Source: Gemmatimonas sp. (GTDB taxonomy: Bacteria; Gemmatimonadota; Gemmatimonadetes; Longimicrobiales; Longimicrobiaceae). From it: a stretch of DNA of 64,000 nucleotides. This document shows, piece by piece, positions 42,046-52,929 of the stretch (positions are counted from its first letter, which is position 1; every line of letters starts with the position of its first letter). The position numbers were made by a program, and so were the translations under genes. The DNA lies in NCBI GenBank assembly GCA_009380025.1, contig WHSP01000004.1:1-64000 (forward strand), written 5' to 3'. Under the pieces are notes generated by a model. The model worked only from the letters and a program-made list of their open reading frames with translations, made no database searches and had not been told where the DNA came from.

Positions 42046-43230
42046 ATGCTGAATCGCTACTGGCCGACCGCCCTGGCGATCCTCGCCGCGGCCGTCCTCG
42101 GCGGCTACCTGCTCTACACTGAGCTGTTGATGCGGGAGATGCGCCGAGACACCCTCGTCCACTCCGGCATCTATATCCAGATCCTGCGGGGTCTCAGTGA
42201 CCCGCGCCCGGGCGCGGCGGACCAGACCCTCCTCGGGCTCATCGACGAGGTTCGCAGCCTCGGAATCCCCATGATCGTGGCCGACGCCGAGGGCGTTCCC
42301 GCATACACCGCCAATCTCCCCTTTCAGGCGGATCCGAACAATCCGGGCGATCAGCCCCGGATCTACGAGTACATGGAAGATTTGGAGCGGATGAATCCTC
42401 CGATGGAAGAGCCGGGGTTCGGAATCGTCTACGTGGGTGATCCGCCGCTGATCCGTCGGCTCCGATGGATTCCCTGGCTTCAGGTTGGTGCGCTCGCCTG
42501 CCTGCTCGGCGGCGCCGCGATCACTCTCCGCCACAATTGGCGCATCGAGCGAGAGCGCATTTGGGCGACGATGGCGCGTGAATCGGCTCACCAGATGGCA
42601 ACGCCGCTCTCGTCCCTCACCGGATGGGTGGAGATCCTCAGGTTGCCTACTGACGAGCGTGAAGAGATGGCGTCCCTTCCGGCGGTAACGGCGGAGATGG
42701 AGTCCGACCTCGAACGGCTCGAGAAAGTCTCTCGGCGCTTTGAATGGATCGGTCGGCCCGTGAGATGGGAGGCGGTCGACATCCGAGGCGTACTGAGAAC
42801 GCTCGAGAGATACGTGCGCGTGCGGATGCCACACCTCGCGCAGAACGTGGAGCTGCACATGGACGCAGAGGAAGGATTACCGCCGGTACGTGGCAATCCC
42901 GTCCTCCTCGAATGGGCAGTGGAGAACCTGGTGAAGAATGCGCTGGATGCGATCGCAGGGGCGGGCGGGGTCATCACGGTTACCGCCAGTAGGCTGTCCG
43001 AAGATCGGGTGGCGATCGAGATTGCCGACAATGGACCGGGCGTCGCACCTTCGGTTCGCGCCACTTTGTTCGAGCCAGGGGTCACGACGAAGAAAGGAGG
43101 CTGGGGGGTTGGCCTTTCGCTCTCCCGCCGAATCGTGGAGGACGTTCACAAGGGGCGGCTGTCGCTGGTATCGGGCGAGCGGGGTGCGACATTCCTGGTC
43201 GATCTGCCGGTTGCCGAAGAATCCGTGTGA
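42046..43230 (+). CDS. Membrane sensor histidine kinase lacking HAMP
   Basis: 394 residues. Two transmembrane helices (about 6-26 and 140-158) frame an extracytoplasmic sensor of about 110 residues. The kinase core follows with H-box ARESAHQMATPLSSLTGWVE (phospho-acceptor His182), N-box NLVKNALDAI, G1 IADNGPGV and the GWGVGLSLSRRIVED ATP lid. There is no HAMP or PAS domain between the membrane and the H-box, only a short RHNWRIERERIWATM linker. It follows serS by four bases and has no adjacent response regulator, so its partner is unknown. A GTG at 42043 is an alternative start. Confidence 0.85.
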   Translation: MLNRYWPTALAILAAAVLGGYLLYTELLMREMRRDTLVHSGIYIQILRGLSDPRPGAADQTLLGLIDEVRSLGIPMIVADAEGVPAYTANLPFQADPNNPGDQPRIYEYMEDLERMNPPMEEPGFGIVYVGDPPLIRRLRWIPWLQVGALACLLGGAAITLRHNWRIERERIWATMARESAHQMATPLSSLTGWVEILRLPTDEREEMASLPAVTAEMESDLERLEKVSRRFEWIGRPVRWEAVDIRGVLRTLERYVRVRMPHLAQNVELHMDAEEGLPPVRGNPVLLEWAVENLVKNALDAIAGAGGVITVTASRLSEDRVAIEIADNGPGVAPSVRATLFEPGVTTKKGGWGVGLSLSRRIVEDVHKGRLSLVSGERGATFLVDLPVAEESV

Positions 43231-43295
43231 GAAGCGAGAAGACTTCGGGGTCCGCGGCTGACACTGCAATGATGTATTCGAGCTTCTCCCCGGTA

Positions 43296-43372
43296 GTCAT
43301 TCTCGCGAACGCGGGAATCCAGAAGGCTCGAAGCCAACGGGACGCCTGGATCCCCGCCTCGCGGGGATGACG
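43296..43372. repeat. Palindromic REP-like repeat, copy 2
   Basis: 77 bp with terminal arms GTCATTCTCGCGAACGCGGG / CCCCGCCTCGCGGGGATGAC and inner GGGAATCCAG / CCTGGATCCC. It lies between the kinase gene and the helicase gene. Confidence 0.85.
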
Positions 43373-43424
43373 ACTCTTGGTGATCTGAAATCCGCCCTCG
43401 TAGTTGTGATAAGAGCTACCTAGC

Positions 43425-45755
<2,331 letters not shown>

Positions 45756-45790
45756 CCCGGAAGGGCCGTCCATAGGGAAACGACAGGGAG

Positions 45791-46114
45791 ATGTCGATTA
45801 CGAAGAGTGATGTCGATCAGATCGCGACGCTGGCGCGGTTGAAGTTCACACCGGCCGAGGCCGAGGCGATGGCGCGCGATCTAGGCTCGATTCTCGAGCA
45901 TATGCGGGAGCTCGAAGCAGTGGCCAGCGATGCGGTCGAACCGATGGGAGGCGCTAGCGATCACGCGGCACCGATGCGGTTGGACGAACCCGGGGCGGAT
46001 CCGCTCGAGCGGCCAGTCGAGGAGATCGCTCCCGAGTGGGCCGATCGGTTCTTCGTGGTGCCCAGACTGGCCGCTCTCGATGCTGACGCAATGCCGAAGG
46101 AGTTGGGCGGGTGA
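45791..46114 (+). CDS. gatC: Aspartyl/glutamyl-tRNA amidotransferase subunit C
   Basis: 107 residues, GatC family. SITKSDVDQIATLARLKFTPAE and ILEHMRELEAVASDAVEPMGG are the hallmark N-terminal segments. It holds GatA and GatB together in the amidotransferase. It is slightly longer than usual because of an acidic C-terminal region. It overlaps gatA by 4 bp (GTGA). Confidence 0.93.
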   Translation: MSITKSDVDQIATLARLKFTPAEAEAMARDLGSILEHMRELEAVASDAVEPMGGASDHAAPMRLDEPGADPLERPVEEIAPEWADRFFVVPRLAALDADAMPKELGG

Positions 46115-47574
46115 GCACCTCGATTCCAACCAGCAACCGCGACCTGGCTGCGAACGTCCGCCGAGGGTCCCTGGATCCGGCGACCGTGCTCGCAGCGACA
46201 GAACGTGCGCTCGAGCGGGCAGATTCGGGGCCCGACCCGGTGTCGGCCTTCTTGTCGGTCCGTACTGGAACCGACGATCGGAACGGTCCGCCGACCGGCC
46301 CCCTGGCCGGCGTTCCAATCGCGGTGAAGGACAACATCGCCACCATCGACTTTCCGACCACGTGCGGCTCACGCATCCTCGAGGGCTATCGATCGCCGTT
46401 CGACGCGACCGCCGTGCGTCGGCTCCGCGAGGCTGGCGCGGTAATCCTGGGAAAGACGAACCTCGACGAGTTTGGCATGGGTTCGTCCACGGAGCACTCG
46501 GCCTACGGGCCGACGCGGAACCCACTCGACCGAAGTCGCGTTCCCGGAGGCAGCTCGGGCGGATCGGCAGCGGCGGTCGCCGCAGGCATCGTGAGGGGTG
46601 CGCTCGGCTCCGAGACCGGTGGTTCCGTCCGGCAGCCGTCGGCTTTTTGTGGGGTCGTCGGGATCAAACCGACGTATGGACGGGTCTCGCGCTACGGGCT
46701 CGTCGCATACGCTTCCTCCCTGGACCAGATCGGCGTCATCGGCCGGTCCGTCGACGACGCCGCCATCCTGCTCCAGGTCATCGCGGGCCACGACGCTCTC
46801 GACTCAACGAGCGCCGACCGTCCAGTCCCCGACTACTGCGCCCCCCCGAGCTCTCTCGAGGGCGTCGTCATCGGCGTGCCGCAGGAGTACTTCCCAGACT
46901 CGCTCCACCCGGGCGTGAGCTCCGTGTGTCGCTCGGCGTTGCATGCGTTGGAGGGCTTGGGCGCGGAGGTCCGTGAGGTATCACTCCCGACGACTCCGTA
47001 CGCAGTCCCTACCTACTACATCCTCGCGCCGGCCGAGGCGTCCTCGAACCTCGCTCGCTATGACGGGGTCAGGTACGGCGTTCGGTACCCGGGCGTCGCG
47101 GACGTGAAGGAGCTCTACGATCGGACACGTGCCCTCTTCGGACCGGAGGTCAAGAGACGGATCATGCTCGGCACGTACGTGCTCTCCGCAGGCTACTACG
47201 ACGCCTACTACGGGCGCGCCCAGCGCGTCCGCCGGCTGATCAGCCACGATTTCACGAACGTCTTCGCATCCGGCGTGGATGCCCTCTTCACGCCGACCAC
47301 GCCAACCCCCGCTTTCCGCCTCGGGGAGCGAACCGATGATCCATACGAGATGTACCTCTCGGACGTCTTCACCGTGACCGCCAACCTCGCCGGGGTCCCG
47401 GCGTTATCACTACCGATCGGTGACGTCGACGGCCTTCCCGTAGGGGGACAGCTGATGGGTCCGCCGTGGTCCGAAGGGAGCCTGCTTCGGATCGCGACCG
47501 CGCTCGAGTCGAGCCTCGCGTCGAGTGGCTCCTCGCACGTCATGCCCCGGCACGCCAGTGACCAGAATGACTGA
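46111..47574 (+). CDS. gatA: Aspartyl/glutamyl-tRNA amidotransferase subunit A
   Basis: 487 residues, amidase-signature family. The catalytic Lys is in PIAVKDNI, the Ser-rich loop PGGSSGGSAAAVAAG and GSETGGSVRQPSAFCG supply the cis-Ser and nucleophilic Ser, and GIKPTYGRVSRYGL follows. It releases ammonia from glutamine to amidate misacylated Glu-tRNA-Gln or Asp-tRNA-Asn, handed to GatB. The start is a GTG overlapping gatC; its end overlaps gatB by 8 bp. Confidence 0.96.
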   Translation: MSTSIPTSNRDLAANVRRGSLDPATVLAATERALERADSGPDPVSAFLSVRTGTDDRNGPPTGPLAGVPIAVKDNIATIDFPTTCGSRILEGYRSPFDATAVRRLREAGAVILGKTNLDEFGMGSSTEHSAYGPTRNPLDRSRVPGGSSGGSAAAVAAGIVRGALGSETGGSVRQPSAFCGVVGIKPTYGRVSRYGLVAYASSLDQIGVIGRSVDDAAILLQVIAGHDALDSTSADRPVPDYCAPPSSLEGVVIGVPQEYFPDSLHPGVSSVCRSALHALEGLGAEVREVSLPTTPYAVPTYYILAPAEASSNLARYDGVRYGVRYPGVADVKELYDRTRALFGPEVKRRIMLGTYVLSAGYYDAYYGRAQRVRRLISHDFTNVFASGVDALFTPTTPTPAFRLGERTDDPYEMYLSDVFTVTANLAGVPALSLPIGDVDGLPVGGQLMGPPWSEGSLLRIATALESSLASSGSSHVMPRHASDQND

Positions 47575-49003
47575 GTTCGAGCCGGTAATCGGCCTGGAGA
47601 TCCATGTTCAGCTGCGTACGCGAACGAAGCTCTTCTGCGGAAATGAGAATGAGTTCGGTGCGGAGCCCAACTCGCACGTCTGCCCGGTGTGTCTCGGCCT
47701 GCCTGGAGCTCTACCCGTTCTGAACCGTCGAGCAGTCGAGCTCGGCGTCAGGGCGGCGCTCGGGCTTCACTGTACGGTTCATCGCCGATCTATATTCGCC
47801 CGGAAGAATTACTTCTATCCCGATCTACCGAAGGGTTACCAGATCTCGCAGTTCGAGGAGCCTTTCGCGACCGAGGGATTTCTGAAAGTGCCCGGGGTAG
47901 CTTCGGGAGATCCACGTCGAATCCGTATCCGCCGGATTCATCTCGAGGAGGATGCCGGGAAGTCGTTGCATGACCGGATCCCGGGCGCAACCGCCGTCGA
48001 CCTGAATCGCACGGGGGTCCCGCTGATCGAAATTGTGACGGAGCCGGACGTGCGGTCGCCCGAAGAGGCTCGGGACTTCCTCAGCCGCCTGAAGCGGGCG
48101 CTGGAGTACCTGGATGTCAGCGACTGCAACATGGAAGAAGGAAGCCTGCGGGTGGACGCGAACGTGTCGATTCGGAGGCCCGGTGCGGGGCTCGGTACCA
48201 AGACCGAAGTGAAGAATATGAATTCCTTCGGGAACGTCGAGAGGGCACTCGTCTACGAAATCGAACGCCAGCGGGAGCTTCGCTCGGCCGGTGCGGAGGT
48301 GGTCCACGAGACGCTGCTCTGGGACGCCGACCGAGGGGAGGCTCGCCCGATGCGCAGCAAGGAGGAAAGCCACGACTACCGCTACTTCCCAGACCCCGAT
48401 CTTCCCCCGCTCGAGATCTCTGCGGAGTGGCTCGAAGCCATCCGGGAGTCGGTGCCCGAGATGCCGTGGGCCCGGGCGGCTCGCTTCGAAGGGGCGTTCT
48501 CGCTCAGCACGGAACACGTCGAACAACTCACCGCTACCCGCGCCACCGCCGACTATTTCGAGAACCTGGTCGACGCGGGCACCGACCCCGGGGACGCGGC
48601 GAGTTGGGTGATGGGCGAGGTCATGGCTGCGGCGAAGAACACCAACAGCACGATCGCTGACTTCCCGGTCCAGCCCGCACTCCTTGCCGAGCTGCTGCAG
48701 CTGCAGCGGTCCGGCCGGATCTCGCGCCCGATCGCGCGGCGCGTCTTTTCGGTCGTTATCGAGACCGGCCGATCCCCCACAGCGATCGTCGAGGAACAAG
48801 GCCTCGCGCAGGTCACGGACGAGTCGGCCCTGGAGGCATGGGTCGATCAGACGCTTTCCGCTGCGGCCGACGAAGTCGAGCGCTTCCGCGCCGGTGACAA
48901 GAGACTGATGGGCTTCTTTGTAGGGCAGGTGATGAAGCGTTCAGCCGGAAAGGCAGACCCGAAGCAGGTGTCCAGGCTCGTTCAGGAGCGGCTGAAGGGG
49001 TAG
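47567..49003 (+). CDS. gatB: Aspartyl/glutamyl-tRNA amidotransferase subunit B
   Basis: 478 residues. It starts at the ATG 47567 with EPVIGLEIHVQLRTRTKLFCGNENEF, contains SHVCPVCLGLPGALPVLN, YFYPDLPKGYQISQFEEP and HLEEDAGKS, and ends in the GatB/YqeY helical domain (QVMKRSAGKADPKQVSRLVQ). It binds the misacylated tRNA, activates the acid with ATP and amidates it. A gatCAB operon means at least one of Gln- or Asn-tRNA is made indirectly in this organism. Confidence 0.96.
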   Translation: MTEFEPVIGLEIHVQLRTRTKLFCGNENEFGAEPNSHVCPVCLGLPGALPVLNRRAVELGVRAALGLHCTVHRRSIFARKNYFYPDLPKGYQISQFEEPFATEGFLKVPGVASGDPRRIRIRRIHLEEDAGKSLHDRIPGATAVDLNRTGVPLIEIVTEPDVRSPEEARDFLSRLKRALEYLDVSDCNMEEGSLRVDANVSIRRPGAGLGTKTEVKNMNSFGNVERALVYEIERQRELRSAGAEVVHETLLWDADRGEARPMRSKEESHDYRYFPDPDLPPLEISAEWLEAIRESVPEMPWARAARFEGAFSLSTEHVEQLTATRATADYFENLVDAGTDPGDAASWVMGEVMAAAKNTNSTIADFPVQPALLAELLQLQRSGRISRPIARRVFSVVIETGRSPTAIVEEQGLAQVTDESALEAWVDQTLSAAADEVERFRAGDKRLMGFFVGQVMKRSAGKADPKQVSRLVQERLKG

Positions 49004-49032
49004 GACCCTCTCCCCCGGCGCAGGATCCGTCC

Positions 49033-49150
49033 GTCATCCCCACGGAACGCGGGGTCCAGTTGCTCCGCCGGCCTCCCTTCCCTGGATTCCCGCTTTTCGC
49101 GGGAATGACGGAGATTTCGGGAATGACGACGGGGAGACTCTGGGAATGAC
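49033..49150. repeat. Palindromic REP-like repeat, copy 3 with extra half-ends
   Basis: Arms GTCATCCCCACGGAACGCGG / CCCGCTTTTCGCGGGAATGA around GGATTCCCGC (to 49109), followed by two extra GGGAATGAC half-ends at about 49119-49127 and 49142-49150. The extra ends suggest decay or slippage. It sits after gatB. Confidence 0.8.
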
Positions 49151-49182
49151 GTTGGGGTTAGCGGGGAACCACGACTGAGCGA

Positions 49183-50100
49183 TCACTGATCGCAAAACAA
49201 CCCTCCGTTTGCCATCTCATTTCGAAGGTGCCCGAACGGGGTCTCCGGCAGTGGAAAGAAGTTGTCGGCCAGCTCCCGGAGGAGCTCGGGGAAGTAGAGC
49301 TTTCCTTCACGCAACGCCATGCGGCGAATTCGCTTGGACATCCCGAGGTTCGAGTCGCCGATGGGGTCGAGGGTGGCGGCGATTGCATCGCCGCGGCGGG
49401 ATAGGTAGTCGATCACGTAGTCGAAAGAGAGAACCGCATACCCTTCGACCGCTTGATCCGATAGAACCCATCGAGAAGCCTGGAGCATCGTACCGAAGAC
49501 CAAGCGCCATCGGTCGTTGTCCTGGAATCGGATCATACCCCGGAAGATCCTGCGGTTCGTCCGGAAGGAAAAGAGGGTCGCCGACAGCACGCGATCGAAC
49601 AGCGCGTCGGCCGCCGAGTGATCGTGATCCATGACGACCTCTCGAGCCAACCGGGTGTACACTTCGCCCAGCTGGACATCCATCCGGTGCTCCCAGTACG
49701 AGTGGCCGAGCCCCTTGCTCGACGAGGTGAGAAGGAGTTGTCGGGGGATGAAGAAGTTGTGGGCGATGGTGTCGGCGGCCAGGTGGGAGAGATACCCGAG
49801 GCCAACGGCTTTCAGCCGATCCGTTTCGGCCGCCTCGTAGAGCTCCTCGCCGATGTGCCAGTGGTGACAGTGACGCCCTTCCGGGACGTACTTCTTGGCG
49901 AGCGAGATGTCAGCCGCGACCGAGCCGTAGAGGAAGTCCTTCGGATGGGCGGCGAGGAGTGTCGCGACTGCGGGAGGGAGCAACGAGAGGGACTGGAGGA
50001 CGGCCGATCCGAGATAGACGTGCGTGGCCGGCCCCCACCCCCATGCAGGATCCGGGAAGAGGAAGATTGCCGTGGCGCCGAGGAGAAGAGCGAGCCACAC
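49183..50100 (-). CDS. Zinc-dependent phospholipase C family protein
   Basis: 305 residues with a signal peptide (WLALLLGATAIFLFPDPAWG) and the pattern of the PF00882 zinc phospholipase C fold: WGPATHVYLGSAVL at the mature N-terminus, DFLYGSVAADISLAKKYV, HHWHIGEELYEAA, GYLSHLAADTIAHNFFIP and WEHRMDV, with the His and Asp residues that coordinate three zincs. It would act on phospholipids or another phosphodiester outside the cytoplasm. The start is a GTG at 50100, two bases after the YtxH gene stop, so they are co-transcribed. Confidence 0.78.
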   Translation of the reverse strand: MWLALLLGATAIFLFPDPAWGWGPATHVYLGSAVLQSLSLLPPAVATLLAAHPKDFLYGSVAADISLAKKYVPEGRHCHHWHIGEELYEAAETDRLKAVGLGYLSHLAADTIAHNFFIPRQLLLTSSSKGLGHSYWEHRMDVQLGEVYTRLAREVVMDHDHSAADALFDRVLSATLFSFRTNRRIFRGMIRFQDNDRWRLVFGTMLQASRWVLSDQAVEGYAVLSFDYVIDYLSRRGDAIAATLDPIGDSNLGMSKRIRRMALREGKLYFPELLRELADNFFPLPETPFGHLRNEMANGGLFCDQ

Positions 50101-50102
50101 CG

Positions 50103-50474
50103 CTACATTCCGACCCGCCGCCGGGTCTTCTTCGCGCCCTTGCTCAAGTCCTTCACCTGGTCCTTCACCAGATCGCCCAACTCGGAACGCGCCTGCTCCA
50201 GGATCTCGTTGACTTCCTCACGAAACTCCGAAAGAAGCTCACGGCCCGCGTTGATCACCTCGGTGCTGAACTCCGACGTCGCCTCCGATCCATGCCGCAC
50301 CCCTTTGGCGACATGACCGTAACTCCGACGCATCTGCTTGCGGTACGGCTTGAGCTGGCGTTTGACACGCGCTTTCGGTGAGTGGTCCGGCTGCAACAGC
50401 AAGGTGGCTCCGATCCCCAACACCGTACCGACGGCGAAAGCGGTCAGAAAATCGACCGTATCTTGACGTGGCAT
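50103..50474 (-). CDS. YtxH-domain membrane-associated protein
   Basis: 123 residues. One N-terminal helix (VDFLTAFAVGTVLGIGATLLL) typical of YtxH proteins is followed by a long charged helical/coiled region (LLSEFREEVNEILEQARSEL). Such proteins are general-stress or cell-envelope associated, without known activity. The ATG has GGAG eight bases upstream. It shares an operon with the phospholipase-like gene. Confidence 0.72.
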   Translation of the reverse strand: MPRQDTVDFLTAFAVGTVLGIGATLLLQPDHSPKARVKRQLKPYRKQMRRSYGHVAKGVRHGSEATSEFSTEVINAGRELLSEFREEVNEILEQARSELGDLVKDQVKDLSKGAKKTRRRVGM

Positions 50475-50546
50475 CTCGAATCTCCGGTTATGGTTCGGGA
50501 GGCATCCAGGGCTCTACGCAATCGCAAAACTGATTCCATGTGTGGC

Positions 50547-50915
50547 CTAGATTGGCCCCCCCTCGTCTCCTTCATCCCCGATTTCTGGCGCAAGCCCCAC
50601 GACCTGATTCACCGGGATCGTGAACGCAATGCCGGTCGCCGGATTCTCTAGGTCTCCGCAGATCTCCTTGAGGAGCCGCAGCACGCCCTCTACCTTCTCG
50701 TCCTCGCGGATCACACTGAAGAGGGTCTGATTCTGCGGGCGGGAACGCAATGCGAGCGTCTCGAGGCCCGCAAAGATGGGGATGTCGTGCGAAAGAACGC
50801 GGCCCATTCCCTCGCTGCTGACGATCGTGGCGCCAGTGATCCCCAGCTCGACCATCCCCGAAAGGATTTCATCGAGCTTCTCTTCTTCGTTGATGACCGC
50901 AATCAGGAGCTGCAC
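50547..50915 (-). CDS. P-II-like small regulatory protein
   Basis: 122 residues with a ferredoxin-like P-II pattern: MQLLIAVINEEEKLDEILSGMVELGITGATIVSSEGMGR at the start (beta1-alpha1-beta2, then the T-loop position shortened), TLFSVIREDEKVEGVLRLLKEI as the second repeat. It lacks the Tyr-loop (uridylylation) signature of GlnB/GlnK and has an acidic tail. P-II-like proteins bind nucleotides or ligands and control partner proteins. The start is a GTG at 50915 with GAGG about five bases upstream. There is no ammonium or bicarbonate transporter beside it, so the target is unknown. Confidence 0.7.
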   Translation of the reverse strand: MQLLIAVINEEEKLDEILSGMVELGITGATIVSSEGMGRVLSHDIPIFAGLETLALRSRPQNQTLFSVIREDEKVEGVLRLLKEICGDLENPATGIAFTIPVNQVVGLAPEIGDEGDEGGPI

Positions 50916-51137
50916 GGCGCCTCGGGAGGGAGTGGAGTCGCGACGAATTGGAGCTGGACGCCGGCGTTGCCGAACCTCAGCGTGGAGTAGCCACGATTCC
51001 CAAAAGGTACCGATCCGCGCGGAAAAGTGTCAAGCTGTCCTGCACGGCCTGCGCACGATCCTTGCGCTCGGAGTACCGCCCTTCCTGGCCTCCGCAGGGT
51101 ACGGACGAGGCCTCGATTCGAACAGGAGACAAGGTAC

Positions 51138-52433
51138 GTGCCGAAGTTCGTCGTCCATGGAGGGCGGCCCTTGAATGGCCGCGTGCGACCCGCCGGTAAC
51201 AAGAACGCAGCCTTGCCGATGCTCGCCGCCGCGCTCCTCACCGAGGAGCCGGTGGTGCTGGAGAACGTCCCCGACATTCGCGACGTCCGCACTCTGCTCA
51301 ACCTGATCGAGGAGCTGGGCGTACAAGTCGAATGGACGGGTGCCAACATCGTGCGACTGCAGGCGAAGGAAATCCGCCCCGGTAGACTCGATGCAGGCTC
51401 GGCGGCACGGATCCGAGCGTCGATCCTGCTCGCCGGGCCGATGCTTGCCCGTACGGGCGAGATGCAGCTTCCTCCACCCGGCGGAGACATCATCGGCCGT
51501 CGGCGGATGGATACGCACTTCCTCGCGATGCAAGGGTTGGGCGCGGAGTTCGGGTATCGCCGCGAAGTCTTCGGCCTCCATGCGGACGGCCGCCTGGTGG
51601 GCGCGAACATTTTCCTGGACGAACCGAGCGTCACGGCCACCGAGAACACCCTGATGGCGGCCTCGCTCGCCCGCGGGACGACGACCCTGCGGAACGCGGC
51701 GGCCGAGCCGCACGTCCAGGACCTCTGCCAGATGCTGATCGGGATGGGTGTCCAGATCAGCGGAATCGGCTCGAACCGGATCGAGATCCAGGGCGCGGAC
51801 CGACTCGGCGGAGGAACCTTCCGCATCAGCTCCGATCACGTCGAGGTGGGTTCCTTCATCGGCCTCGCCGCCGTTACTCGCGGTGAGATCCTGATCGAGG
51901 ATGCAGCACCGCACTTCCTGGACTCGACGTTGATCGGTTTCGATCGGCTCGGGGTACGAGCAGAGGTGCGGGGTGAGGACCTGTTCATTCCGGGCGACCA
52001 GGAGATGAAGATCAAGATGGATCTCGGGGGCTATATCCCCAAGATCGATGACGGCCCCTGGCCCGCATTCCCCGCCGACCTGACGTCCATCGCGTTGGTT
52101 GCGGCGACCCAATGCGAGGGGACGATCCTGATCCACGAGAAGATGTTCGAGTCGCGAATGTTCTTCACCGACAAGCTGGTGAGTATGGGCGCGCGAATGG
52201 TGCTCTGCGACCCGCACCGCGTGGTCGTCGTCGGACCCTCGCGCCTCCATGGCGGAGTGGTGGAGAGCCCGGACATCCGCGCGGGCATGGCACTCCTGAT
52301 CGCCGCCCTCGGCGCCGAGGGGGAGAGCGAGATCTACAACATCGGCCAGATCGAACGCGGATACGAGCGAATCGATGAACGGCTTCGGGAACTCGGCGCG
52401 GTGATCGACCGCAGCGATTCGAGGGAGCGGTAG
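51138..52433 (+). CDS. murA: UDP-N-acetylglucosamine 1-carboxyvinyltransferase, Asp-type
   Basis: 431 residues, full EPSP-synthase-like inside-out barrel. The substrate motif GNKNAALPMLAAALL is intact, as are DIIGRRRMDTHF, EPSVTATENTLMAA and AAEPHVQDLC. The catalytic loop, normally LPGGC, reads PPPGGD, so Asp117 stands in for the Cys115 of E. coli MurA (codon GAC at 51486-51488). It transfers enolpyruvate from PEP to UDP-GlcNAc, the first committed step of peptidoglycan synthesis. Asp-type MurA is known in Mycobacterium, Chlamydia and Borrelia and is fosfomycin-insensitive. The start is a GTG at 51138 with GGAG nine bases upstream. Confidence 0.92.
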   Translation: MPKFVVHGGRPLNGRVRPAGNKNAALPMLAAALLTEEPVVLENVPDIRDVRTLLNLIEELGVQVEWTGANIVRLQAKEIRPGRLDAGSAARIRASILLAGPMLARTGEMQLPPPGGDIIGRRRMDTHFLAMQGLGAEFGYRREVFGLHADGRLVGANIFLDEPSVTATENTLMAASLARGTTTLRNAAAEPHVQDLCQMLIGMGVQISGIGSNRIEIQGADRLGGGTFRISSDHVEVGSFIGLAAVTRGEILIEDAAPHFLDSTLIGFDRLGVRAEVRGEDLFIPGDQEMKIKMDLGGYIPKIDDGPWPAFPADLTSIALVAATQCEGTILIHEKMFESRMFFTDKLVSMGARMVLCDPHRVVVVGPSRLHGGVVESPDIRAGMALLIAALGAEGESEIYNIGQIERGYERIDERLRELGAVIDRSDSRER

Positions 52434-52447
52434 GCCGCCCCCAACCC

Positions 52448-52520
52448 GGTTGCCGGTTCCCAGTTACCGGTAACCGGCAACCGGCAGCTGGTACGGGTAA
52501 CCGGCAGCTGGTACGGGTAA
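52448..52520. repeat. Inverted repeat plus 20-bp tandem duplication
   Basis: GGTTGCCGGTT (52448-52458) pairs with AACCGGCAACC (52472-52482), with a palindromic TTACCGGTAA at 52464-52473 between. Directly after, a 20-bp unit (52481-52500) starting CCGGCAGCTGGTACG is repeated exactly at 52501-52520. Lies between murA and the phasin-like gene. Confidence 0.8.
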
Positions 52521-52602
52521 CCCAGGGGCAGGTTGCCAACCCCTTCCGGAACCGTCGGACGGCCCGGACGGCGGGAAACGCTCAGGAAAGAGGAGGAAGG
52601 CT

Positions 52603-52929
52603 TTGGCGGAGGAACAACGCGGCGGAATCGGCGATGGACTTCGCACCAGCATCGGGATCTTGACTGCATTCAAGGAGGCGATCGAGGAGACCCTGGAGGA
52701 ATCGATCGACCGCGGTGACCTCAGTCAGGAGCGGGCAAAGGCGACCGTGAAGGAAGCCATGGAGCGAGTGCAAGGGACGCTCGGAGGTGCTCGCGGCCGG
52801 TTCGACCTGGTCCCTCGCCGGGAGTTCGAGGAGCTCAAGAGGGAAGTCGCTGAACTCCGAGCGCGGCTCGACGACACCCAGGCGAGCGCGGTGCCGGGTC
52901 CCGGCAGTGAATCGATCCCTGTTGACTGA
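52603..52929 (+). CDS. Phasin-like coiled-coil protein
   Basis: 108 residues. A helical N-terminus (LRTSIGILTAFKEAIEETLE) and a region with AKATVKEAMERVQ, then a coiled coil (REFEELKREVAELRARLDD) resemble PHA-granule-associated or polyhydroxyalkanoate phasin-like proteins (PhaF/I) and general PHB-unrelated helical proteins. The start is a TTG at 52603 with AGGAGG six bases upstream. The laccase-domain gene overlaps or abuts its end. The function is not known; the phasin label is weak. Confidence 0.6.
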   Translation: MAEEQRGGIGDGLRTSIGILTAFKEAIEETLEESIDRGDLSQERAKATVKEAMERVQGTLGGARGRFDLVPRREFEELKREVAELRARLDDTQASAVPGPGSESIPVD

